From positions 4,585,681 through 4,649,680 of the forward strand of contig NC_064040.1 of assembly GCF_932526225.1 (NCBI RefSeq): 64,000 nucleotides of DNA, given 5' to 3'. Positions within the stretch are counted from its first letter, which is position 1; each line of letters opens with the position of its first letter. This stretch comes from Nematostella vectensis (taxonomy: Eukaryota > Cnidaria > Anthozoa > Actiniaria > Edwardsiidae). Positions 42,301 to 54,600 of this stretch are shown here, one piece after another. The position numbers and the translations under genes were made by a program. The notes under the pieces were generated by a model. That model had not been told where the DNA came from. It saw only the letters and a program-made list of their open reading frames with translations, and did not search any database.

Positions 42301-45300
42301 AGCAGCAACCACGACTGAAGCAGCAGCAGCAGCAGCAACCACGACTGAAGCAGTAGCAGCAGCAGCAACCACGACTGAAGCAGTAGCAGCAGCAACAACC
42401 ACGACTGAAGCAGCAGCAGCAGCAGCAACCACGACTGAAGCAGCAGCAGCAGCAACAACCACGACTGAAGCAGCAGCAGCAGCAACCACGACTGAAGCAG
42501 CAGCAGCAGCAACCACGACTGAAGCAGCAGCAGCAGCAGCAGCAACCACGACTGAAGCAGCAGCAGCAGCAACAACCACGACTGAAGCAGTAGCAGCAGC
42601 AGCAACCACGACTGAAGCAGCAGCAGCAGCAGCAACCACGACTGAAGCAGCAGCAGCAGCAACAACCACGACTGAAGCAGCAGCAGCAGCAACAACCACG
42701 ACTGAAGCAGCAGCAGCAGCAACCACGACTGAAGCAGTAGCAGCAGCAGCAGCAACCACGACTGAAGCAGCAGCAGCAGCAACAACCACGACTGAAGCAG
42801 TAGCAGCAGCAGCAACCACGACTGAAGCAGCAGCAGCAGCAGCAACCACGACTGAAGCAGTAGCAGCAGCAGCAACCACGACTGAAGCAGTAGCAGCAGC
42901 AACAACCACGACTGAAGCAGCAGCAGCAGCAGCAACCACGACTGAAGCAGCAGCAGCAGCAGCAACCACGACTGAAGCAGTAGCAGCAGCAACAACCACG
43001 ACTGAAGCAGCAGCAGCAGCAACAACCACGACTGAAGCAGCAGCAGCAGCAGCAACCACGACTGAAGCAGTAGCAGCAGCAACAACCACGACTGAAGCAG
43101 CAGCAGCAGCAGCAACCACGACTGAAGCAGCAGCAGCAGCAGCAACCACGACTGAAGCAACAGCAGCAGCAGCAGCAGCAACAAAAACTTTGGAAAACGG
43201 CCAACACTAGCAACGACGAAAACAATAATAGTAGAAGTGACAGCCAAGCCAATTTAGACGAAGTCAGAAATCAGAACAGACTGACAAACAGAAGGAATTC
43301 TAAAACACCTTGTCTATGCTGACTTGTTCGAAGTACAAGTGTGTGTTATTGTGGATTTTCATTCTTGTAAAACCATAGTCCAGTGAACGAAACGCCGTCC
43401 ACGGCCCGTAGTCACGTTTGAAGCTATCATGACAGTATTTACAACCCTACAAGGGATAGAGGAATAAATAGGAATAATAATTAGAATAAGAAATAGTTAT
43501 GAACGGCGAAAAGAGATTGAAGAAATCAAGCGAGAAAAGAATGTAACCACCTTGAAAATAACCAGTGTAGCGAATACAAGTGGCGGGGGTAGGATAGGGA
43601 GGGGAGGCTAAGTGGGGAATGGCAAGGTTGTATAAAAGATGAGTACGGTGGCCCATAAGGTATTTTGGGTATATATTTTTTATTCCCCCACGGCCCCACG
43701 GCCCCATCGCCCCATCGCCCCATCGCCCCTCGGCCCCACGACCCCATCGCCCCCATCGCACCACGGCCCCATCTCCCCACGGCCCCACGATCCCATCGCC
43801 CCACGACCCCATCACCCCACGGCCCCATCGCCCCACGGCCCCACGGCCCCACGACCCCATCGCCCCACGGCCCCGTCGCCCCACGGCCCCGTCGCCCCAC
43901 GACCCCACCGCCCAATCGCCCCACGACCCCATCGCCCCACGACCCCACCCCCACGATCGCTGGCTTTCCTGATCGCAGGCTCATCAGCTCTAGACGACAC
44001 GTGTATACAAAGCGAATCCAAGCATGGAAGGCGTGGAAGAGGTTGGTATTTTACTTCAGAGCGTAACTGAGGAAAACATTGTCAACCACACGGGAAACTG
44101 CTTTTATTAATTCTTTGTAATATAAGGAATAGTTGATCTATTTTTTTTGTTAATGTTGTTTGACTTTATAAGGTCGTAGAGTTCCTAAGAGAAGAGCTCT
44201 CCCTCGATGATCAAGTGATAGATGTCTTTAGAAAGGAAAAGGTAAAGAATTGCGGCTTGTGTTATGAACCGAAGGTGATCTTTGCACGAACTTCTCTCTT
44301 TCTGTTTTGTATTTATTTATAAACACATGAAACATGAAGATATCATTTTGTCGAGAATGCAACTACTTCTTGGCCAAAAGCTAAAAACCAATGTAGTTTT
44401 GTACACATTCGCCAGTAGACACGAGATCTGTACACAGTAATGCATCAGTCTTACTTCCCTGACCAACAAACCCCGGGGGCTGGGTGAGAAATTTCATATG
44501 CGTGTTGCCAATGTTCCCCTTGATACTGAAGCAAAATATGTTAATGTGTATTCTTTAATTAAAGCCCAATTTCTCATTATAATGAGAACAACATACTTAT
44601 ATTCAAAATAATGTCTCTATTATCACACAATGGAGGTTTGGGGTGTGGTTGTGGGGGCGAGGATATAAATGACCAGTGCATAATTATTTGGTCTTTTAAA
44701 ATGTGGTAGCCTGATTGATATATACAAAAGAGTCCAATCCAGGGATTGGGGCTGATTCTCTTGTACTTGTGTGAAAACCAGGCTAACAAAATGGCTGAGA
44801 AAACAGACATTCTATTTTTTCATTAGTTTTGCCTGTAAGGCAAGGTGGCCACAGCAGCCATTGGCCAATTAGTGGTCCCTCTAAAACATTCTGCTGATCA
44901 AACTTTAATGAAACTATAATGATATCAACAATGTCTTTCAATTCTTTTCATAATCTTATTATCTTGTGATTGTAAATCACAAGTCTAAATCACTACCTAC
45001 CTACTTACCCACCCACCCACTTGTGCATTACACCCACCCACCCACCCACCCACTAGTGCATTACACCTACCCACCCACCCACCCACCCACCCACCCACCC
45101 AAATAAGTTGTCCACAGAAAAAGACTCAAATGCACGCAAAGGCCCCCAGAAGACAGAAAGCAACGTTATTTGAGTTTCGCTGGAAGCACTTTGTGGAAGG
45201 GACTGGTTATAAATTTCAAGGTGTAGGTGCAGGGGGTGGTGTGCGAGTTGTGGACATGCCCCGGACAGCTACATGTATTGACTTTCTTCTGGAGCTTGAA

Positions 45301-45546
45301 AGGCTGTATTTCCCTGATGGCAAGAATTCCCAAGGAGAGCTAGTTGATATGGAGACTAAGGTAGCAGACTTCAGAGATGAAGTGTTGGATTCTTGGGATC
45401 CGATGACGGCAGACGATTACAAGAGCAGACATGCATTGCACACTCTTAGAGTGCATTTACTAAGCAAACGCAAGGAACACCCTGTTACTCCATCCATCCG
45501 AGGTCAATCAGACTCTGTTAAACGGCCAGACACATTGAGCATTTCC

Positions 45547-45642
<96 letters not shown>

Positions 45643-48600
45643 ACGGGATATCTCGCAAAAATGACGAGGAGCTGATGCTATCAAGAAAGATGCGGTTGCT
45701 TCCTGAGCCTAGTTATGGAAGTCCCTTCATTGTTATCTCGGTTAGACATCGACACCTTGGTGTGCAATCAAGGCGATTTTTAAACAAAAGCAAAGCAGGT
45801 TCCATATATGATTGGGTGGGCTCGTTATCCCCCACACCAAGGCACTATGAGCTCCGAATAGCGTCACCTTCTAGAATCGTTTATCCCGATGAGGATGCAG
45901 ACCCACTTGCCAACAGCTTACTCTATATGCAAGAGTGTGAGGACCCTGTTCCTCTATCTAAAGACGAGCAGGAAGTAGAATTTTTTAGTGGCGAAGGAGC
46001 AGAGAGCAGTGATAACAACACCACTTTGCCAATGGATGAAAAGCCAAGCCCAGGGCCAAGCGTCTCGTGGTCACCAGAATCACACACCAGTGACATCCGC
46101 GGCCCTCTCCAATGACGACTATGTGGCTTTGGGTCGTATAATCACACACCAGATTTTTCAAACAGGGACTTTCTCGCTGTTGTTGACTGAAGCAACGATG
46201 CAACAAGCTGTCTTAGGCAATGTCACAGAAAGTTGCCTACTGGAATCCTTCTCTTCGCTTCTTCACGAGAAAGAACGAATGTTAATTGCTCATGCTACGG
46301 ACACCAGCTTGCATTTCCAAAGGAAGAACTGATAGACGTTTTGGCAGATTTTAATGTATCAACATTGCCAAAGCGGGAGAACCTGAGAGAAATCCTACTA
46401 AATGTGGCCGAGACAGAGCTTATCTCCAAACCATACCTCCCTATCATGAAAATCGGACAAGGGATGGGTTACTACTGGGTAGGGGTAACGATGGAAGAAA
46501 TACGGGCTCTGTATTTGTCAGCCATCCCAACACCTCTCTCTGTGGCCAACAAGCTGTATATGTCAGATCCAACACAGACGACAGGGAAGGTTTTCCGCTG
46601 GCTACTTCGATACGTCAGAAACCAAAACCAGGCTTTCAAGACTACTACGTTTCTGTACTGGTAGTGAGTATGCTGAAGGAAGAATAAAAGTTGAGATGGA
46701 AAAGATGTCAGGAATGGCCATGAGACCCAAAGCTCGTACATGCTTTAATATTCTGGTTATACCTGAGAACTACACTTCTTATGCACATTTGAATGAAAAC
46801 CTCGACTTTTACCTACATAACACTCACTTCTGGGAGTTAACTTAAGGGTAGTGTATTGTTTACAGGTTTAGGGTTACAAAAAGTTTATTTAATTTTAGGC
46901 ACAATATGTACATATCGCATAGAGCAAGCTGATAATTTACTACAGTAAATTATTTTGGTCGATGCAAGATTTGTTGGGTTTTGTTATGAATTGTTATTGG
47001 AATATGCTGAAAAGGTTGCATTGTCAAAATAATTTCCCGCGATTTCGAATCGTAACTAACGCTAAGGTTATACTACTACATTCAGTTTTAACTACATAAG
47101 TAAAAAAAACAACATTTTTTTCATTTGTATGATTGAAAAAGTATTAAAAAATACTGTTAGCGTTAGCAAGTCTCGTGTTTCTCGATGGTGTAACCTTTTT
47201 TTATACAAGCACCTTAAGATGGGGGCGTAAAGGGGGTGCGAACATCTTAAAACCGCACAGGAAAACGCACCGAAAACGCAGAGAAATACGCCAAAACCCG
47301 CAAAACCGCCAAAATAAGTCAAAAACCGTAAACCGCGCCGTCTAGAGAAACTGCAGTAGCGCGGAATAAAATACAAAAAACCGCGCCAGATTTAAGGCAA
47401 AACCGCATCGCCGCAGACCCTTGCCCCCCTCCCTTAAGGACCCCATCATCTTGTGCCCTTTTGCGCCCCCCGATGATTCGAATAGTACGTCCACTGACAT
47501 CATATTGTCTGTTTGCCATCTGTTTTTTCTTTATTTATTGCCAAGAAAGTATCACGACTGTGATGAATTTTATCTGGTAAGTATAGACCTATTGTATTCA
47601 GAAAAGGAAGATCTATATGGCAATTGCTAAGGCGTAATTTGCCGCAAACTACCATATTTAGGCTAAACTTTATGATTATATGTTACTTGTTTCGGTCAAA
47701 AGTTGAATAAAAAGTTGACAAGCGTCATTTGGCGAAGTAGGCATTCCAATTCCCTTGTCTTCCATAATCATATTTGCTAGCTGAGCAAATGCTTCGTGGC
47801 ATCCCGAAGCGGGTCTTTCTACGGCGTATTCCCCCTCTGCGATGTTCAGGTCGTCGGGATTAATCCCATACTTGTAGCTTCGTGTAGATTGCCTTTCAGG
47901 AAGAAAGTAAAGCACATCAGGTTTTCCTGGGGGTGATTCGGCATTGTGGGACGGCCTTATGCGATGAAGGTTCCAGTGTTTGGCTACTAGGTTAAGTTCG
48001 TCCTGAATGATGTTGAAGTAGCAAAATCGTAAACACTCTACATGAAGCGGATCGTTATCATCATCGATCCCTATGTCTCGCATGTCCTTAAAATAATTTA
48101 TCCACCAGTTGGAATTTTCACCAGGCCTCAATGCGCTGATTGGATGTGGATTTACCATAAATGAAGCTCTCGCCGCCGTCCCGGACGTCAGAACAATTTC
48201 TTCGCAGAAAGCGCTGAATACCTGCTACAAGGACGTTCTCGGTCCCCCAGTCTGCCCTTACGAATTTCGATGTCCCATTTATTGAACGAACGTAATCGAT
48301 AAAGTACTTCGCTACAATTCTAGGGTTGTTATTTGATGGCCCGACCTCTAACCACAGAATGCGACGGCTATAACCGTCGATTGCCCCATGGATAGCAAAA
48401 CCAAACGGCTTCAATTTATCGTATCCATCAATATGCCATACAACATCGGGTCCCTTGGAGTAGTACTTTCGTCTTCTAAGTCTTCTCCTTGATCTATAGT
48501 CCACTCCCTCTGGATCGATGTCTCGCGGTCGACATTTAGGCCATACTGAACCCGTAGTCTATGGTGTATTTGCCTGTATCCGAAACAAGACCCACTTCTA

Positions 48601-51600
48601 CTTATCTCTTGCTCAATAACATCACAAATGTCCCGGAGACTTGCATGTTGTCTTCTTCGCTGCAATTCTTTTGAACGAAGGATCCTTTTTAGCTGACGCA
48701 TTGAGATAGTTATACCATGCAGTGCACAAAGAAACGATAATATCTCGCAGTACTGAAAACCAAGCAGGAAATAGCTTTCTATTATAGAATCTCGATCCCC
48801 TTGCACGCTCGGAAGATATGTCGGCACTGCCATGTTTTTGCATGTTTTTGTAGTTTCTGAAAAACTGCTTCTTGTGACAAGTGCCTAATGAGCCTGCAAT
48901 CACCGTGGTGTGGCGCAGCGGTATGGCCGTGGGGCGATGGGGGCGATGGGGCCGTGGGGCGACGGGGCCGTGGGGCGATGGGGCCGTGGGGCGATGGGAC
49001 CGAGGGGCGGTGGGGTCGTGGGACGATGGGGCCGTGGGGAAAAAAAATTTATACCCAAAATACCATGTCCCTTATGGGCCACCGTAGATGAGAGCAAGCA
49101 GTTATAAATGAGATAAGGAATAAACTAACTTACCGCTGACCCGGAAGTAAGGTGTACGGGCGCTTTTGGGTTTGTGTATGGCTCCTCTTCAGAGCCCTTG
49201 TATATCTGAAAAAAATATTCACAAAATATGAACTTGGGTCACAATCAAATGAGAATCTCCTCCTAAGAAGGGATTCTTGTGAGTGTGGTCTGATTTGACT
49301 TTTTGTACCTTATGCTGATAAACAGGATAAAGACGCTCGTAAGAATGCTCGTGGCCGTATAGCTGAAGATCAACACCTGGAACAACACGAAACGCGCCGT
49401 AGCCAGCATGAGACAAGTGAGGCACGCGCCTCAGTAAAACTGTTATGTTTAGTCCAGTGGCAAGCTTTGCCTTGGCAAAATTTTGATTCTGGCTACAGGC
49501 CTGCATTGAGGGACAGTCACGCTGCTATTTTACTCTCAGACACGATACCGAGTGACTCAAAGAATCCATTTCCATTGGCTTTTGCAAGCAAGTGCTTGAG
49601 ACATTTTCGTTATAAGTTGTTAGACTTTAATCTTTGGTGGTTATTTTGAAGTTTTCTTGCAAATAAACCAATGCATTTTCAATTTTAAGTAAAAGGAGTG
49701 ATTGATCGACCATTTATAATACGACACCAGACATTAATTCGCAGCCATATACATTAATACGACACCAGACACATTAATTCGCAACCATATACATTAATAC
49801 GACACCAGACACATTCATTCGCAACCATATACATTGATACGACACCAGACACATTAATTTGCAACCATATACATTAATACGACACCAGACACATTAATTC
49901 GCAACCATATACATTAATACGACACCAGACACATTAATTCGCAACCATATACATTAATACGACACCAGACACGTTTTGCAGGTAAAAGAAAAGTGTCGGG
50001 AGAGCATTTATGAATCATTGCTAATAGGAATAACTGCTTACCGTGTTTATAGAAAAGCTCCTCTAACGGAAAAAGCTTTAATGAGGTTATACCAGTGCGA
50101 ATCTAAGAAAACAATATGTAACAAAATGAAAAAAATAATGATAATACATAATAACCTCAATGCAGAAAATATTCATCCGAACCAAATGTCTAATCAAGCG
50201 TCTCGAAAGTTTGACTAAGGCTTGCATTCAAGATGAACTGAGTACCACATCATTTGAGGCACCCAGTGAGCATTTATGAATCTATAACTTTCTTTCCTGT
50301 TTACCGCGTTCTCGTGGTTTTGACAGCCGTCTCCCACGATGTTGGAGCAGTACATGGGGCGGTGCCCCATCGTGATGATCCAGGGCCTCTGGGCGCGGTT
50401 ATGTGGCAGATTCGCCTCCTGGACACAAGACGAGATATCGTCAAGAGTTAATGGACACAGAACTATCTGTGGCCGCGTCTGAATCATTAATAGCGCCATC
50501 CGCTATAGCGCCCTTCACGACACATTCTACTCGCCTCCTGAACACACCAGACAGAAGATAATGAATAGAGCCCCATCCCCTTCCCAGCCTAATCAAACTC
50601 CATGCAACATACGTAACCCTGTTGGGCGTGGTTATACGGAAGATTCACTTTATGAATAGACAATGCTCCTCTAGACCTTTTTTTATCAATTTGTACTGTT
50701 CGAAAAGTTGTTGTATCTCCATCACTTACCTCTAGATCTTTCTGCAGCCATTTGTACTGTTGCACAAGTTGTTCAATCCCGAACTGAAGGAAGTAGTACA
50801 CCTCGGTGCTGAAGCTTATGATGTGAGCTGGACCGATATTCCAGCTAGTAACAAAAACAGACTAAGCTACAAGCAAGGACTTAGAGCGAACGAAATTGTT
50901 ACACTAGAAAGTCATAGGTCGATAAATCACCTGTAAAAGATTCCCTCGGTCCCGCCGGGCATGCTGAATCTTTTTCTGTAGTCGGAGAAATTGCTGCGAA
51001 ACAAATGCATAAATGATAAAAACAACAATAATGACGACCACGGCGACGACGACGATAATGATGGTATGATGGGTAATGAAGATTATGGTAATGATTATGA
51101 TTGATAATGATGATGGTGATTTAGTTTTTAATCATGCTAATAATTTTGATATAATAATGATAACAATATTTGAAAATAATGAAATTATGAAAGGGTACCT
51201 CGACGCTACGAAGAAGAAGACTTACCACGCATGCTCGTGATTTCCGGGGCAGACCATATATGGTGTGTATGCCGCCATAGTCTCGATCTGGTTCATGAAC
51301 GTATCGCCTACCCTCGCCATATCCTTTAATGAATAGTGTATCAATTTCCTTCTTTGTTACATAAAACAAGAAAACTTTTAAACTCAAATTTGAATACTCA
51401 CCGAAGCCATATCGTATGCAAAGTCTCCTAAATACAAACAGTAATCAGATCAGTTAGTAAAGATATAGATCAAATAGTGCGAAGCGTGCTACCATGGCCA
51501 CCAATACAAAGTGTTATAATGCGACGCGCGCTACCGTGGCCACCAATACAAAGTGTTATAATGCGACGCGCGCTACCGTGGCCACCAATACAAAGTGTTA

Positions 51601-54600
51601 TAATGCGACGCGCGCTACCGTGGCCACCAATACAAAGTGTTATAATGCGACGCGCGCTACCGTGGCCACCAATACAAAGTGTTATAGTGCGACGCGCGCT
51701 ACCGTGGCCACCAATACAAAGTGTTATAATGCGACGCGCGCTACCGTGGCCACCAATACAAAGTGTTATAATGCGACGCGCGCTACCGTGGCCACCAATA
51801 CAAAGTGTTATAATGCGACGCGCGCTACCGTGGCCACCAATACAAAGTGTTATAGTGCGACGCGCGCTACCGTGGCCACCAATACAAAGTGTTATAATGC
51901 GACGCGCGCTACCGTGGCCACCAATACAAAGTGTTATAGTGTAACGCGCGCTACCGTGGCCACCAAAACAAAGTGTTATAGTGCGAGGCGCGCTACCGTG
52001 GCCACCAATACAAAGTGTTATAATGCGACGCGCGCTACCGTGGCCACCAATACAAAGTGTTATAGTGCGACGCGCGCTACCGTGGCCACCAATACAAAGT
52101 GTTATAATGCGACGCGCGCTACCGTGGCCACCAATACAAAGTGTTATAGTGTAACGCGCGCTACCGTGGCCACCAATACAAAGTGTTATAGTGCGAGGCG
52201 CGCTACCGTGGCCACCAATACAAAGTGTTATAGTGTGACGAGCGCTACCGTGGCCACCAATACAAAGTGTTATAGTGTGACGCGCGCTACCGTGGCCACC
52301 AAAACAAAGTGTTATAGTGCGAGGCGCGCTACCGTGGCCACCAATACAAAGTGTTATAGTGCGACGCGCGTTACCGTGGCCACCAATACAAAGTGTTATA
52401 GTGCGACGCGCGCTACCGTGGCCACCAATACAAAGTGTTATAGTGCGACGCGCGCTACCGTGGCCACCAATACAAAGTGTTATAATGCGACGCGCACTAC
52501 CGTGGCCACCAATACAAAGTGTTATAGTGTAACGCGCGCTACCGTGGCCACCAAAACAAAGTGTTATAGTGCGAGGCGCGCTACCGTGGCCACCAATACA
52601 AAGTGTTATAGTGTGACGAGCGCTACCGTGGCCACCAATACAAAGTGTTATAGTGTGACGCGCGCTACCGTGGCCACCAAAACAAAGTGTTATAGTGCGA
52701 CGCGCGTTACCGTGGCCACCAATACAAAGTGTTATAGTGCGACGTGCGCTACCGTGGCCACCAATACCAAGTGTTATAGTGTGACGCGCGCTACCGTGGT
52801 CACCAATACAGAGTGTTATAGTGCGATGCGCGCTACCGTGGCCACCAATACAACGTGTTATAGTGCGACGCGCGCTACCATGGCCACCAAGACAAAGTGT
52901 TATTAGTTCGACGCGCGCTACCGTGGCCACCAATACAATAGTGCGAAGCGCTCTATCGTACCAACCAATACAAAGTGTTATAGTGCGACGCGCGCTACCT
53001 TGGCCACCATTACAAAGTTTTGAAAAAGCTAGCCAATTTGCCTCGCTGGTTAGCTAGTGAAAGTCAATCATGTCTAATTTTACCCTGTTAAGGCCACATT
53101 TGTAATAAACTGCCACATTTGTTATTAATAAGGTAGGCCACATTTGTAACAAACTATATGATATCTCATTAAAGAAACTATTTAAACCTGTCTATGTCTT
53201 ACCTATGTGAAGTATCGCGTCATAGTGCCCGGACTGAACTTCTCGCTGAAGTTTAGCTAGAGCCATAGGGTTCCCGACCCCGAGGTCACCATACACTGCA
53301 AAACTCGGCGACCAATCCGAACCAGCATTGGACGCGTTAAAAGTGTAGATTGCACTCCATCCGTGGTCCCCGCCACACCGGTAATCTGACAAGTGTAGTA
53401 TTATGCTTAGTCTTGTATGGGAACCCTGTGTACAACCCTGTACACCCGGGCATGCGAGGGTCCGCCATCTTGAGATAAAACGTGTTTGTTGAATTTTGAT
53501 GTAATTTTCACTCGGCGTGCTATATTGAATCTAATTTAACACGAAGCTAAAACGATGGTGATTCGAATTCGCATTACATGCATACGATATTTTCAATGGT
53601 AGACTCAAGTTTTCTTTTTTGCTGATTAAAGCGCGGAAAATTCAAATAAGTTGCAACTTCTTGTCAGAAAGCGAAAATATTGTGAGTCTTGTGGCATATC
53701 TAACTATGGAAATGACAACCTTTTAAAGATCAGCCGCATGATTTTCAGATTTTTAAACTGGCCCATGTCGTCAGACACACGTTTTCTGTTGTTGTTGTTT
53801 TGTATGAAGACCTAAGACCCCGAAACTATTATAAGACTATTTCACACATAAAAACTTAAGGAAGACATTTTAATCAAGTATCATTAACAATGTTTCAGGC
53901 TTCAATCGTGAATGGCTATTTTGAAGTTTTTTTTACAAATGACCCGTTGTATTTTTAATTGTAAACAATAACAAAGTTGTTGATCGACATTCTTGAACTG
54001 TTAGCCGTAACTTTTTCCCGGTTAACTCAATTGTTCACGTGTATTAGAGAGGGCCACCATTCTTACCGTATCCCTCACTGGGCACCAGTCCCTCGAGTTT
54101 GGCTCGGTGGATCCAGATTGTGCGCTTTTTCACTCCGCACGTCCTGAACTTGGAAACTTCGGCATCGACCTTACTGCCTAGCGGTTGACCCCTCAAGCCA
54201 AACTCCACGAAGCTGTTATTGGTCCGCGCCATGGTGGCCCACGTGACCATCATCTCGGAGGGGTCCCCTGGGGGAAGATTGTCTCACTAGGATGGTAACT
54301 CAATAGTGTAAAACGTAAAACAAGCACAACACAAGCACATCAGCGCAACTCATAGCCCGAGTGTCAGTCCCTTTTACCGTTCCCTATGAAGTATATAACG
54401 GGAAGCGCTAAAAAGAGGGCCTGAAATATTGAAAAGTCCATTTGTTGGAAGAAACTACGGAGCAGGTACTGCGTAATCGCCTGCTTGACTTTGCTGACGC
54501 GACAAATTCAACTCAGTTTGAAGTTTGTTAGATCTATGTAGTGACCTACCAAGAACCACTGGATCAGATACAAGCCGTCTATCAGGCCATTATCCACCCC

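Larger units (their letters stand above)
43644..49086. mobile_element. IS3EU-like DNA transposon with 6-bp target duplication
   Basis: 5443 bp bounded by inverted ends TACGGTGGCCCATAAGG and its complement CCTTATGGGCCACCGTA (the right copy has a 6-nt insertion further in). GATGAG flanks both sides (43638-43643 and 49087-49092). Inside lie a plus-strand HECT-like gene and a minus-strand integrase-like transposase, converging. Octamer arrays (CCCCATCG or CCCCACGG) adjoin both ends. The transposase type and, as I recall, the 6-bp duplication fit the IS3EU superfamily. It is inserted in a PAP intron only 47 bp from an exon donor (49134). Both genes are frameshifted, so this copy is probably dead. 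Confidence 0.85.

Noticed and set aside
39610-43252. Four open frames of about 1150-1180 codons on both strands
   Set aside because: They are translations of a period-3 minisatellite inside a well-supported PAP intron; all frames stay open because unit lengths differ only by triplets.
43955-43995. Second hammerhead candidate (minus strand CTGATGA...GAAAG)
   Set aside because: The stem II closing pair would be G-G if GAAA is kept, and no stem I partner is present.
43447-44070. Gly/Trp-rich and Pro/His-rich frames
   Set aside because: Readings of the octamer array at the left end of the transposon.
51470-52933. Long frames with GGHGSARRTITLCI-like or ATVATNTKCYN-like repeats
   Set aside because: 42-bp satellite of 14 codons within a PAP intron; open in several frames without a start, domain or codon bias.
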